Shown: positions 45,395 to 55,136 of the stretch, one piece after another | Layout: every line of letters begins with the position of its first letter | Numbering within the stretch: the first letter of the stretch is position 1 | Assembly (NCBI RefSeq): GCF_003260975.1 | Contig: NZ_CP030041.1 | Location: 2,279,001-2,343,000, forward strand | From: Echinicola strongylocentroti | GTDB taxonomy: Bacteria; Bacteroidota; Bacteroidia; Cytophagales; Cyclobacteriaceae | Direction of reading: 5' to 3' | Length of the DNA: 64,000 bases | Made by a program: the position numbers and the translations under genes | The notes under the pieces: model-generated | Seen by the model: the letters and a program-made list of their open reading frames with translations, nothing else | What the model was told of the DNA's origin: nothing | The model's database searches: none

Positions 45395-46942
45395 TTACTT
45401 TACCCGAAGAACTATCACGGACTTTGCTGGTACCTTTACGTTCAGCAAACCATTTTCCCATTTGAAATCATCAAACGCTTCAATGCTCACCACATCATTG
45501 TTTTCGAAGGAATTGTGGCTGCTCAGTTCAGGGGCGGTCAAGTACCTTCCCGACACATCCTTAGCATCCGTACCATGAAGGAACACCTCCAGGTCAATGG
45601 CCTTATCAGGGTCGACATTGGCAATACTGATATTCACTGTACCATCTTCAGAAAGTGAAGAAGACACGTTAAGCGCTTCCATCTCCACATCACCTGCTTT
45701 CACCTTTTCGGAAGTCAAGTAAGAGGGCAACAATGTCGCATCCATATGTGGTTTATAAAGGTCAAATACATGGTAAGTTGGCGTCAGCAACATTTTATCC
45801 TCCTCAGTAAGGATCAATGCCTGAAGCACGTTTACCGTTTGTGCCAAGTTGGCCATGTGGACACGGTCGGCATGTTGGTTAAAGATATTCAAGGTAATCG
45901 CTGCTACAAAAGCATCCCGGAGGGTATTTTGCTGGTAAAGGAAGCCAGGGTTGGTATTAGGCTCCACATCGTACCAAGTCCCCCATTCATCCACGATCAG
46001 CTTCACACGCTTCTCTGGATCGTACTTGTCCATTCTGGTTTCATGATTGGTCAATAGTTGATCCATAAAGGCTGCTTTTTCCAAAGTCGTCAGGTATTCT
46101 TCTTTGGAAAATTCCGTGGATGAGCCCTTTTTGCCCCAAGTACCCGGCACGGTATAATGGTGGAGTGACATCGCATCCATCATGTGTAATGGAATTTTCT
46201 GCATCAGCACTTCTGTCCAGTTGTAGTCGGTAGAATTGGCACCACCGGCGATTTTATAGAGTTTTGCCCCTGGGTAATCTCTCGCAAAAGTGGCGTATCT
46301 TCTGTATTCGTTGGCATAGTACTCGGGGGTCATGTTTCCTCCACAGCCCCAGCTTTCGTTCCCTACTCCCCAGTATTTGATCTGCCAAGGTTCTTCCCTG
46401 CCATTTTTCTTTCGCAGTTCGGCCATTGGGCTCACTCCGTCAAAGTTGATATATTCTACCCACTTGGACATTTCTTCCACAGAGCCACTGCCTACATTGC
46501 CGGTAATATAGGGCTCGGTGCCCAGCATCTCCACAAAACCAAAAAATTCGTGTGTACCGAAAGAATTATCTTCGGTCACGCCACCCCAGTGGGTATTGAT
46601 CATCTTAGGGCGTTCACTTCGTGGACCGATCCCGTCCGTCCAGTGATACTCATCTGCAAAACACCCTCCTGGCCACCTGAGGTTGGGAATGTCCAATGCT
46701 TTCAAGGCTTCGAATACATCTGTTCGGTAGCCATTGATATTATCGATTTCCGAATCAGGGCCGACCCAGATACCACCATAGATACAACGCCCTAGGTGTT
46801 CACTAAAATGTCCGTAGATATGTCGGCTAATTTGGGTCTTTCCCTGGTCTGCATTGATGACCAGTTTGTTTTGGGCCATGGTAGCGAATCCGGACAGCAT
46901 CACTACTACCATCATCAGGCCGCCAAATATGGTTTTCTTCAT
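45395..46942 (-). CDS. Periplasmic alpha-L-arabinofuranosidase, GH51
   Basis: The 515-residue enzyme has a signal peptide ([10 protein letters not shown]) and a TIM barrel with GH51 motifs: [36 protein letters not shown], acid/base Glu196 in [12 protein letters not shown], and nucleophile Glu319 in [15 protein letters not shown] beta-sandwich domain closes the C-terminus. GH51 removes terminal alpha-L-arabinofuranosyl residues from arabinan, arabinoxylan or oligosaccharides with retention. The spacing to the upstream GH97 is 46 bp, consistent with one transcript. An exported GH51 fits the other exported hydrolases upstream. Confidence 0.94.
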   Translation of the reverse strand: MKKTIFGGLMMVVVMLSGFATMAQNKLVINADQGKTQISRHIYGHFSEHLGRCIYGGIWVGPDSEIDNINGYRTDVFEALKALDIPNLRWPGGCFADEYHWTDGIGPRSERPKMINTHWGGVTEDNSFGTHEFFGFVEMLGTEPYITGNVGSGSVEEMSKWVEYINFDGVSPMAELRKKNGREEPWQIKYWGVGNESWGCGGNMTPEYYANEYRRYATFARDYPGAKLYKIAGGANSTDYNWTEVLMQKIPLHMMDAMSLHHYTVPGTWGKKGSSTEFSKEEYLTTLEKAAFMDQLLTNHETRMDKYDPEKRVKLIVDEWGTWYDVEPNTNPGFLYQQNTLRDAFVAAITLNIFNQHADRVHMANLAQTVNVLQALILTEEDKMLLTPTYHVFDLYKPHMDATLLPSYLTSEKVKAGDVEMEALNVSSSLSEDGTVNISIANVDPDKAIDLEVFLHGTDAKDVSGRYLTAPELSSHNSFENNDVVSIEAFDDFKWENGLLNVKVPAKSVIVLRVK

Positions 46943-46988
46943 GATTTTAATTAGGTTTATCGGTTATTAAGTGTCTAAATTACATTTT

Positions 46989-48920
46989 TTATTTCATTTG
47001 GAAAAGCACGAACCCTTTATTTGCTGACAACTTCACCTCATCCATATCATTAGCAACCACTTCCCTCACATTGAAGCTCGATAAATCATCCGTGTCGGTG
47101 ATCAATAGCCACTTGCTGGACGATGCTGCAAATGATAAATCGAGCGGAATGTTCTTGTCTTCGTCTGATCCGTTAATTCCTGCCACATACCAGCCTTCCG
47201 GTCCCTTTCTTGCAAGCACCACGAACTCCCCGGGGTAGCCATCGATGAACCTGGTGTCTTGCCACGTTTTGGGTAAGTGCTGGAGGTATTCGATAATTTC
47301 TTCAGGTTGCTTGGCGGTACCTTCAGGCGATTCGGCCAAATGCTGAATACCGGATTCATAAATCACCGTCAAAGCCAACTCAAAAGCCTTGCTGGTCTTC
47401 CTGTCAATGTTTGGAATCTCATCGAGAGACATCGGCGTAAAATCCATCGGATCAAAAACATTCCGCGTAAAAGGCAGCACTGCGCAATGTGCCGCCACCC
47501 TATCCGCAAAAGCCTGCTCAAAGGTGATCATCTCAAACCCTTTCACTGACTCCATGGTCATCAAATGAGGGTAAGTCCGCTGCCAGCCTCGCGGCAATGT
47601 CGTTCCGTGAAAGTTCACCATCAACCCAACTGCGGCGGCATCCTGCAAAATAGCATGATAATACCCGATCATCGATTGGCCGTCGCCACCGAAGAAATCA
47701 ATCTTCACTCCTGCCACGCCCATTTCCTTGATCCGCTGAAACTCCTTCCTTCTGCCTTCATCTTCTACCAGCTTATTCCTCGGGTGGTACGGGGTGGTGT
47801 TCCAGCTCCCCGCGGAATTGTACCAAAGATGGACGCTTACACCTTTCTCCGCTGCATAAGCTACGAGTTCGGCTATCTTGTCATCCCCGATTGTGGTGTC
47901 CCAATTGACATCGATCAGGCAATGCTCGTAGTTCATCTTGGCCGCAAAATCAATGTGCTCTTTCTGGATATCATAGGTAATGGATTGGTCTTTGCCCAAT
48001 GCCCAGCTCCAAGCTGCTTGGCCAGGCTCGATAAAATCCGTAGACATGGCTATTTGCGGCTTTGCCAAGTCCGTCCCCAGCGTGGATTCGACTACTGTCC
48101 CAAGGGTGCCTACCGCCAAAATCCTCCACGGAGATTTCCATGGCAATGTGCTGGTGGGTTTGGCAGGACCACCGGGAAAAGCCTCTTCGTCGCTGGGGAA
48201 GGTCACGGCATATTCTCCTTCTGGAGACTCGGCATGGAGCCTGGTAGCACAATAATCACTTCCAAGTCCCGCTTCCGACACCAACACCCATGTGTCATGG
48301 CTTTCGAAAAGTGCCGGATAAACCCAACCTGAAGGGATCGGTGAAACCGTACCCACCAGCACGCCCATTTGATACTCCTCTTCATAAGATGGATTGCTAC
48401 TCTCCCAACCGGTATTCACCTCGGCTATAGGCTGCATCCAGGCCTTCGCACTCTCGGGAAAATTATAGGTGGTCTTTTCTTCTTCGATGGTATAGGCCGC
48501 TTTACTTTCTCCATCAAATTGGTACTGAAATGCCAAACCGTCATCACTCAACCGAAAGGCGATTGCCATTTTCTCATCTTTGGCATTGCCAAAAGTGAAC
48601 ACTTTCTCATGGGCATAGTAATCGATCTCACGCTTCTTTCCATGTACCAGCGCATAATGTTCTTCCACAGATCGCTTATCAGTAACTTCCTTCAGTGCCA
48701 GGCCCTCAAAAAAATCACCTTTGTCCATCACCAAGCCCAGTCGTGACCATTCGAGAACTTCCTGACCATTTCGGCTGAGGTGATAGTACGCGTTTCCTTC
48801 TTCCAGCTTCACATCCAAGGTGAGCTGGCCATCAGGCGACTGCAATGTCATGTCTTCTTTCTTCTCTGAACATGCCCAACAGCTGAGAATCAGACATACA
48901 ATTAAGGTTGTTTTCGTCAT
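46989..48920 (-). CDS. GH97 glycosidase, lipoprotein, retaining type (alpha-galactosidase or beta-L-arabinopyranosidase)
   Basis: The 643-residue lipoprotein (signal ending CWAC, Cys17) has the GH97 N-terminal super-sandwich (MTLQSPDGQLTLDVKLEEG), a central TIM barrel and a C-terminal domain. Asp408 in AGVKIDFFGGDGQ is in the position of the nucleophile of retaining GH97 enzymes, unlike SusB-type inverting alpha-glucosidases. Glu457 in LMTMESVKGFE is also conserved. Retaining GH97s act on alpha-galactosides and, in arabinose loci, beta-L-arabinopyranosides, chemically very similar; the latter fits the neighbours. Gaps to the GH127 (162 bp) and GH51 (46 bp) genes are short. Confidence 0.88.
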   Translation of the reverse strand: MTKTTLIVCLILSCWACSEKKEDMTLQSPDGQLTLDVKLEEGNAYYHLSRNGQEVLEWSRLGLVMDKGDFFEGLALKEVTDKRSVEEHYALVHGKKREIDYYAHEKVFTFGNAKDEKMAIAFRLSDDGLAFQYQFDGESKAAYTIEEEKTTYNFPESAKAWMQPIAEVNTGWESSNPSYEEEYQMGVLVGTVSPIPSGWVYPALFESHDTWVLVSEAGLGSDYCATRLHAESPEGEYAVTFPSDEEAFPGGPAKPTSTLPWKSPWRILAVGTLGTVVESTLGTDLAKPQIAMSTDFIEPGQAAWSWALGKDQSITYDIQKEHIDFAAKMNYEHCLIDVNWDTTIGDDKIAELVAYAAEKGVSVHLWYNSAGSWNTTPYHPRNKLVEDEGRRKEFQRIKEMGVAGVKIDFFGGDGQSMIGYYHAILQDAAAVGLMVNFHGTTLPRGWQRTYPHLMTMESVKGFEMITFEQAFADRVAAHCAVLPFTRNVFDPMDFTPMSLDEIPNIDRKTSKAFELALTVIYESGIQHLAESPEGTAKQPEEIIEYLQHLPKTWQDTRFIDGYPGEFVVLARKGPEGWYVAGINGSDEDKNIPLDLSFAASSSKWLLITDTDDLSSFNVREVVANDMDEVKLSANKGFVLFQMK

Positions 48921-49082
48921 GAGTAATGAGTATTAAGTAGTGAACTTATAGTGGGTTAAATTTCGATTTGAGGGGAATACAAATCCCTTTTATTTGAAGT
49001 TCGGATGATAAATCCGGACTAGTGCTCTAGCGGGAATGCTGGCTTTGGCTCCATCAGCCTTCACACTAAACACCTACCATTT

Positions 49083-51449
49083 TCACCGCATCAAGCGCAC
49101 ATAATAAATCCGCTCGGTTGATTGGCCGTTCTTCGCCCTGAACTCCAGTACCAGTCGCGCTTCCTGCTGTAATGATGCTGGCAGTGGGTAATCGATTTCC
49201 TGACTAGATCCCTCTTTGTTTTCTAACTTGACTTCCTGAAACATTTCACCGTTGATAAAGATATCAAAAGGGTTTCCATCCACCTTGGCAGGAAAAACCA
49301 CCCTCAGTTTTTTGCCTTGACTATTTTTATTTTTCAGTTCGTAGCTAAACCAATCGGTAGTGCTTCTCCAGAAGTACCCTTCATTATTGCCCGACAGGGT
49401 ATGCTCACCTTTGAAGAAGTGATCCGATTCTGGTTGCTGCTCACCAGTGGCCACTTGATCTACCGTCGCCCGCTCCAGAGCCAGCATTAGCTCATCTTTT
49501 TCACCGATTGCTTTACGAGTAGCAGTAACCTTGTCGGGTTTACTGATTGGCCAATACACCTGATAACGCGCCTCATGCACTTGATAGAATGGCCTAAGTG
49601 TAAAGGCATTTTCTTCCGCATCTACAGAGGCCAATGCAAACTGCATTGGATTAGAAGAAGGTACTGCCAAGTCCTCTGGGCGAATGCCCTCCGACACCAA
49701 AACTGGTGTCTCTGCCAATGGGACCATCTTCCCTGCTGCCACATGCCCCATTCTACTGTCATCAGCGAAGAGGCCAGGCATATCCTCCGTTCCCTCAGTG
49801 GCTGCCAAGACAATCGGACCGTACACAAAAGCCCCCCAATCAGATCCATCAGGTAGTGGCTCCCACTGCATATTCATAGGTAACTTCACCTCCAGCCGAT
49901 CACCATTTTTCCATTTTCTGTCAATGGTCACGAAGGAGGAAGGCGCTGCGTCCACCTCAACCGGGCGGCCGTTTATTGAAACCGCCAAAGCACCTTTTGC
50001 TACCCATGATGGATAACGCAACTTGATGGCCACCTTTTGCGGCTTTTTCATTGCTAATGTAAAGGCACTACTGGCTGCTTCAGGGAAATTGTTTTCCTGC
50101 TTCAGCACCATTCCCTTTTCATCCCAGTGCAACTCAGAAGGAATAAAAAGATTGATGTACAAGGCATCCTCCGAATGAGCGTAGATAAACTCCCCGTATT
50201 TGGCATGGTTCTCCAGTCCCGATCCCACACAGCACCAAAATCCCTGATGTGGCTGGGAATATACCCGATAGTGTTCGGGGCGCATCGGGGTGAAATATAC
50301 AAAACCGCCCTTCTCAGGATGCTGGCTCGACAGGATATGGTTATATAATCCCCTTTCGAAGAAATCTACATATTTTGCTTGTGGATTGGATATGAAAAGC
50401 TGCTCGCTTAGTCGGAGCATATTATAGGTGTTGCAGGTTTCGGGACCTTGGTTGGAGGAGACCATGGAAGAAAAGTCATTGACAGGGTGAAAGTGCTCAC
50501 GGACGCTGTTTCCGCCAATGGCCACTGATCTTTCTTCCACTACATTATGCCAGAAAAAATCCGCTGCGTCTTGCCAGTTGGCTAAATTGCCCTCTTGGGC
50601 AATCCGCTGAAATCCGATCACCTTGGGGATTTGTGTATTGGCATGCATGCCTGTAAGTTTGTCCTCTTGCTGCTCTAATGGCTCCAGCACCAACTCATGT
50701 GACATCTTCTTGGCCAGTTCCAAGTATTTCTCCTCTCCGGTAATGGCGGCCACATCAGCAAACACTTCGTTCAACCCTCCATGCTCACTGATCAGCATTT
50801 GCTGGAACTGCTCATCGGTAAGTCCTTTGGTCAGTTCATAAAACCACTCGGTAAGGGCTACAAGAACAGTTTTGGCTTGCTCATTTTGCCCTATCCAGTA
50901 GGCATCTCTCAAGCCTGCATAGAGCTTATGGATATTGTATAGCGGCACCCATTTTTGGTTAAGCGAAAAACCTCCTGCATCGATTTTGCCCTGGCCGATT
51001 TCCTCCCACATGGCCATTCCTCCAGGAATACCTCCCACATAGCCGTTTCCATTTTTACCTTGGGCGATGGCCAGCTGACCCACCATATAATCCATCCTGC
51101 GCTTCATTTCTTCATCTCCTGTACTGGCATACATCATCGCTAAAGCAGAAAGATAATGACCACCAATGTGTCCGTCCAAACCGGTATTTTCCCAATTGGG
51201 ATAGCGTTTCGCTGGCCAATCTAGCCCTGCCTCCAACATATATGGGGCAAGTAAACGGTCCACATCCATGGCTTTCATATAAGTCATGTCCACTTGCTGT
51301 GCTTGGGAGAAAGGACTCGGTGACAATGTGACCTGATCAAGTCCAAAAAGCTTTAACTGTGCCTGCTGGGCAATCGCATTCCCCAAACAACAACAAAAAG
51401 CTGTGGTCAAGACCATATAGCTAAACGTTGAGTAAGCCGTCGATTTCAT
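49083..51449 (-). CDS. GH127 (DUF1680) beta-L-arabinofuranosidase-like enzyme
   Basis: From the ATG at 51449 (a TTG at 51458 is less likely) the product has 788 residues and a signal peptide ending AIA. The GH127 metal/thiol centre is complete: Glu337 and Cys339 in GPETCNTYNMLRL, and Cys406-Cys407 in GFWCCVGSGLENHAKYG. The pattern E-x-C ... C-C matches HypBA1, in which a zinc-held Cys is the nucleophile. Glu318 in REHFHPV fits the acid/base. An alpha/alpha-barrel (LGLDW..., YNIHKLYAGLRDAYW) is followed by beta domains. GH127 cleaves beta-1,2-linked L-arabinofuranose disaccharides, implying the locus handles beta- as well as alpha-arabinosides. Confidence 0.92.
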   Translation of the reverse strand: MKSTAYSTFSYMVLTTAFCCCLGNAIAQQAQLKLFGLDQVTLSPSPFSQAQQVDMTYMKAMDVDRLLAPYMLEAGLDWPAKRYPNWENTGLDGHIGGHYLSALAMMYASTGDEEMKRRMDYMVGQLAIAQGKNGNGYVGGIPGGMAMWEEIGQGKIDAGGFSLNQKWVPLYNIHKLYAGLRDAYWIGQNEQAKTVLVALTEWFYELTKGLTDEQFQQMLISEHGGLNEVFADVAAITGEEKYLELAKKMSHELVLEPLEQQEDKLTGMHANTQIPKVIGFQRIAQEGNLANWQDAADFFWHNVVEERSVAIGGNSVREHFHPVNDFSSMVSSNQGPETCNTYNMLRLSEQLFISNPQAKYVDFFERGLYNHILSSQHPEKGGFVYFTPMRPEHYRVYSQPHQGFWCCVGSGLENHAKYGEFIYAHSEDALYINLFIPSELHWDEKGMVLKQENNFPEAASSAFTLAMKKPQKVAIKLRYPSWVAKGALAVSINGRPVEVDAAPSSFVTIDRKWKNGDRLEVKLPMNMQWEPLPDGSDWGAFVYGPIVLAATEGTEDMPGLFADDSRMGHVAAGKMVPLAETPVLVSEGIRPEDLAVPSSNPMQFALASVDAEENAFTLRPFYQVHEARYQVYWPISKPDKVTATRKAIGEKDELMLALERATVDQVATGEQQPESDHFFKGEHTLSGNNEGYFWRSTTDWFSYELKNKNSQGKKLRVVFPAKVDGNPFDIFINGEMFQEVKLENKEGSSQEIDYPLPASLQQEARLVLEFRAKNGQSTERIYYVRLMR

Positions 51450-51508
51450 AGTTGTCAATTGTAGGTTGCTAATAATATTAAACTTCCAATCTCAGGGCAT
51501 AAAGGCTA

Positions 51509-52486
51509 CTAATAGCCTACTTCTGGCCAACCTTCTTCATCCCAGCTGATCTCTCTTATAAATAACCTTGGTCTTCCATTTTGACTGGCATCATAGCCAT
51601 GAAAGATCAAATAATCCTTTCCGTCAAATGTGTAGGCAGCATTATGACCTACGCCATACCAGTCCTCGTTTCCTGCCAAGACCAATGTACCTCCACCATT
51701 ATACATGCTATTGCCTTCTCTGTCCAGGTAAGGGCCGGTCAGGTTTTTTGACCTTCCCGCCATCATCTTGTAGGTACTCCGCTCCCCTCTGCAGCAAAGA
51801 TCAAAAGACACGAACATATAATAATAGTCATCTTTTTTGAAAATAAACGGCGCTTCGGCAGCGGCATCCCCAGGGTCTCGCTCATCCAACTCAAAAGTCC
51901 TCTTCCTTCTCACTAAAGTAAACCAGTCCTCAGGGCCATTTTTTACAGATAACATATCATCAGAAAGCTTCACCAATTTCAGCCCAGCCCAGAAGGACCC
52001 GAAGGACATCCATGGCGTCCCTTGCTCATCGGTAATGATATTGGGGTCTATCGCATTCCACATGTCCCGACCAGGTACACTTTCGATGACAATACCATGA
52101 TCTGTCCACCTAAAATCAGGCGAAGAGGGATCGAGTGTTTTATTGGTGGCCACACCAATGGCAGAAGTGTTTTTGGCAAATGAGGAAATGGAATAATAGA
52201 GGTAATACTGACCATTATGGAAAGAAATATCAGGTGCCCAAATATGGTTTCCAAAATCAGGGACCACATTCTTTGTCCAAGTGGGTGCTTCCGCAAAAAT
52301 CGGTGCTTCCCGCTCCCAGTTTTCCATGTCTGGAGAAGACCAAACCGCAATTCCCCTACCCGTACAAAACAGGTAATAGGTATCGTTTTCTTTGATCATC
52401 ACAGGGTCATGGACAGAAATGCTCTGCGCCATTCCAGCTGTAATGCATGTCAATATCAGTAATAAGGCTATTAGTGGTTTTTTCAT
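51509..52486 (-). CDS. Secreted arabinan-type GH43 (endo-1,5-alpha-L-arabinanase family)
   Basis: The 325-residue protein has a signal peptide (MKKPLIALLLILTCITAGMA) and a five-bladed propeller. Catalytic residues: Asp27 in ISVHDPVMI, Asp147 in MWNAIDPNIITDE, Glu211 in AEAPFIFKKDDYYYMF. SFGSFWAGLKLVKLS and HIWAPDISFHNGQYYLYYS are typical of endo-arabinanases. It would cut the alpha-1,5-arabinan backbone with inversion. It is the first enzyme after the SusCD-DUF3823 genes and is preceded by a hairpin at 52506-52535. Confidence 0.92.
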   Translation of the reverse strand: MKKPLIALLLILTCITAGMAQSISVHDPVMIKENDTYYLFCTGRGIAVWSSPDMENWEREAPIFAEAPTWTKNVVPDFGNHIWAPDISFHNGQYYLYYSISSFAKNTSAIGVATNKTLDPSSPDFRWTDHGIVIESVPGRDMWNAIDPNIITDEQGTPWMSFGSFWAGLKLVKLSDDMLSVKNGPEDWFTLVRRKRTFELDERDPGDAAAEAPFIFKKDDYYYMFVSFDLCCRGERSTYKMMAGRSKNLTGPYLDREGNSMYNGGGTLVLAGNEDWYGVGHNAAYTFDGKDYLIFHGYDASQNGRPRLFIREISWDEEGWPEVGY

Positions 52487-52505
52487 GTCAATTCATATAA
52501 ATGAG

Positions 52506-52535
52506 AATTCAGCCACCCTTTCAGATGGCTGAATT
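52506..52535 (-). promoter_or_regulatory. Intercistronic hairpin between DUF3823 and the arabinanase gene
   Basis: AATTCAGCCA (52506-52515) and TGGCTGAATT (52526-52535) are a perfect 10-bp stem with a 10-nt loop. No T-run follows on the minus strand, so it is more likely an mRNA-end stabiliser or partial attenuator than a full terminator. Confidence 0.5.
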
Positions 52536-52566
52536 TCCCGGTTAATTAGTCGGTGATCGTTACAAC

Positions 52567-53250
52567 TTAATTGATGGACACATTGTCCACTTGTGAATAA
52601 AGCAACTCCTCCACTCCAAGGGTTTTCACACCTACTCGCACAAACAAGTCCCCTCTTCCACGCAATCCGTTAGGGATCGTAACATCTACTGTAGCTGGAG
52701 TCCCAGGAGTAATTTGCTCTCCAAAAACTTCTTCATCCCCTTCTTTCCTTACTCTATCAGTCAATGAAGTCCTGCCCAAATATACCGCTGCTAATTCCAA
52801 GGTGCTCGTAGCATTGATTTGGTTGACCGTGAAATTGGCCCGTACAATTGTGTCATTGACAATCTCATAACTTGGCGCATCTATGGTAAAGTAAGGATTT
52901 ACTTCCACATCGATTTCCTGAGATCCGCTCAGTGAAACGTCCAAAGAGTCAGTCTGATCCATCCACGGTCCATTGCCACGGATCAAGGTGAGCTTGTAAT
53001 CACCGTTAAATAATTTGGCAGAAAAGGTTCCGTCCTGCGAAACATAAACAGGTATCTTTTGGAACAGGTCATAGCCGTGTTGCCAAAGTTCCAGTTGGAC
53101 CCCTTGATTTCTTACCCCAAGTGGCTCTCCTTCATACACAATCCTACCGGTCAAGGTGGATTTTGGTTCTTCGAAATTATCGTACTCGCAGCTGGCCACC
53201 ATAAAACCCAGCACCAGCAAAAGGCACGATTGAATGATATTTAGTTTCAT
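52567..53250 (-). CDS. DUF3823 surface lipoprotein of the SusCD locus
   Basis: The product is 227 residues from the ATG at 53250 (a second ATG lies 9 bp upstream). The signal ends MVASC (lipid Cys). STLTGRIVYEGEPLGVRNQG and VQLELWQHGYDLFQKIPVYV begin the DUF3823 N-terminal domain, a transthyretin-like beta sandwich, followed by FNGDYKLTLIRGNGPW and a C-terminal beta domain. DUF3823 genes regularly follow SusD in polysaccharide loci and the product is probably surface-exposed, binding the glycan or stabilising the SusCD pair. Gap to SusD is 12 bp. No catalytic residues. Confidence 0.88.
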   Translation of the reverse strand: MKLNIIQSCLLLVLGFMVASCEYDNFEEPKSTLTGRIVYEGEPLGVRNQGVQLELWQHGYDLFQKIPVYVSQDGTFSAKLFNGDYKLTLIRGNGPWMDQTDSLDVSLSGSQEIDVEVNPYFTIDAPSYEIVNDTIVRANFTVNQINATSTLELAAVYLGRTSLTDRVRKEGDEEVFGEQITPGTPATVDVTIPNGLRGRGDLFVRVGVKTLGVEELLYSQVDNVSIN

Positions 53251-53262
53251 AATTGGCATCTT

Positions 53263-55128
53263 TTAGTGGAATGGATTTCTTACAATTTTCGGATTGGCAT
53301 CTATAATGTTCTGCCCGATCAAGGAATAATAATTCCCCAAGCGGAAGAAGCGGGGAGCCCTGAATCGTGGCACCACTTCTTTTACAAACACAAACTTGCC
53401 ATCTCTAGGATCACCTGGCCTTACCACCCTGTACGGATACAGGCTATAGGCCATACTTTCAGGGTTTTCGGTACTTCCTGACCATTTCAGGTGCGCTACT
53501 CTCCATCGCTTATAATCCCATACCACATGGTCTTCAAAAGCCAGCTCCACTCGTCTTTCATGACGGATTTGTTCCAATGTCACGCTAGCAAGACTATTGG
53601 CTCCGAATCCAGCTCTTTCTCTCAGGGTATTGACATAACCAAGCGCCTCACCGGACTCCCCTAGTTCAAAAGCAGCCTCGGCAGCATTCAGGTAAATCTC
53701 TCCCAAACGGAACCTTACCCACCATACCTCACTCAAGTTACCCCTGGTACTCGCTCCAGGAGTATCATCTACATACTTGCGAAGGTAAAAACCAGTATTA
53801 CTTACATCTTGCAGGCTTCTGTGGGGGCCAGCTTCAGCTTTCAGTACTCCGCCATCAGCGTACACCGAACCAAGGTCTGGCTGCTGATCAGCAAATTCAA
53901 TCCTATCGTAGCCTGAGCCGTTCCACTCCATTACCCCTGCTTGCATAAAGATCTCTTGCCCCCTGAACGGAGCCCCTGGATAGATGATGGTTCCGTAAAG
54001 ACGGGCATCTTTATTGGCAAAGATATCTTCCACATTGTCATAATAAATATAATCTGAACCGTCAGCGGTGCGGGTTCTCAACTCTCCTGAGCTACCATCC
54101 AAGTACTCATAATCTTCCACCAGATTCAAGATCGGCGTAAGTGCCGATGAAGCCAAGTTATCTTCCCGTACCGACCTCGCCACGTTATCATAGGTAAACC
54201 AATGACGCTTATCTGCAGAGGACAGGTAATCTTGCACCCACAGAACCTCCGAATTACTGGACTTGGAGACAATCGCTTCGTAGAAGTTTTCACCAAGATC
54301 AGGATTGTTGTTATAAAGCGCATATCCACCTTCTTGGAGGATGCTTCTCGAGGCTTCCAAAGATTTGGTAAAATATCCCTCAGCAGCTGAGGCAGGAATT
54401 CCTACCTCACCTCCAGGCAGGGAAATCGGTGATGGCATCAGGTTGTTGTACTTGGCAATCGACCCAGCATACAGGGCTGCCCTGCTCACTACGGCCAAAG
54501 CAATAAAGCGATTGGCTCTGGTGATGCTTTGTCCATTGCCCAGTGTAGGCATGATTTCTTCCATCTCGCTAATCACAAAATCGTAAACTTCCTGCTCTGT
54601 ATTTCGCGGAAATTGGAGGTAGGTAGGATCACCACTGAAGTCATAAACCAATTCTTCCGTAATGATCGGTACACCACCCATCCGCTTCACGTGCTCGAAA
54701 TAGACAAACGCACGGATAAAGCGCAGCTCACTGATAAACTGCGTACGCTGATCCTCAGATAAAGTGGAATAAGTGTTTAATTTCTGGATCGACAAGTTGA
54801 TGTCCCGAATCAAATTATAATCCCACAAGCCCCATCTGCCATAGTCATAAGTGAGCAGATTATTCAGGTAGTCATTCCCCGTATAGCCTGACCACGTGGC
54901 TTCGTCATAGGCCGCAAAGTCCACCCATCCCGCTTGTAGCGTAGTATGTGCCGGCAAACGGTCATAGAAGTTGGACAGGACACCGGTAATGGATCCCGGG
55001 TCATTCCAGACTTGGTCATCAAGCAATATATTTGGTGGCTCACGGTCCAACCAATCGGATTCGCAGGAGCTCATTATCAAACCTGCAATTACCGCCAGTG
55101 TTATAGTTATTTTAGATAATCTCATCAT
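53263..55128 (-). CDS. SusD/RagB-family nutrient-binding lipoprotein
   Basis: The 621-residue lipoprotein (signal ending IMSSC, Cys22) has the SusD architecture: WLDREPPNILLDDQVWND, TPR-like helices around ELRFIRAFVYFEHVKRMGGV, RANRFIALAVVSRAALYAGS, and the C-terminal RFRLGEIYLNAAEAAFELGE, NTLRERAGF, IRHERRVELAFEDHVVWDYK. It lies 8 bp after SusC, the usual pair, and would cap that transporter as the glycan-binding lid. Together with the arabinan enzymes downstream, arabino-oligosaccharide is the likely ligand; the binding residues cannot be assigned from the sequence alone. Note two consecutive ATGs at the start. Confidence 0.95.
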   Translation of the reverse strand: MMRLSKITITLAVIAGLIMSSCESDWLDREPPNILLDDQVWNDPGSITGVLSNFYDRLPAHTTLQAGWVDFAAYDEATWSGYTGNDYLNNLLTYDYGRWGLWDYNLIRDINLSIQKLNTYSTLSEDQRTQFISELRFIRAFVYFEHVKRMGGVPIITEELVYDFSGDPTYLQFPRNTEQEVYDFVISEMEEIMPTLGNGQSITRANRFIALAVVSRAALYAGSIAKYNNLMPSPISLPGGEVGIPASAAEGYFTKSLEASRSILQEGGYALYNNNPDLGENFYEAIVSKSSNSEVLWVQDYLSSADKRHWFTYDNVARSVREDNLASSALTPILNLVEDYEYLDGSSGELRTRTADGSDYIYYDNVEDIFANKDARLYGTIIYPGAPFRGQEIFMQAGVMEWNGSGYDRIEFADQQPDLGSVYADGGVLKAEAGPHRSLQDVSNTGFYLRKYVDDTPGASTRGNLSEVWWVRFRLGEIYLNAAEAAFELGESGEALGYVNTLRERAGFGANSLASVTLEQIRHERRVELAFEDHVVWDYKRWRVAHLKWSGSTENPESMAYSLYPYRVVRPGDPRDGKFVFVKEVVPRFRAPRFFRLGNYYSLIGQNIIDANPKIVRNPFH

Positions 55129-55136
55129 TTTGGGGT

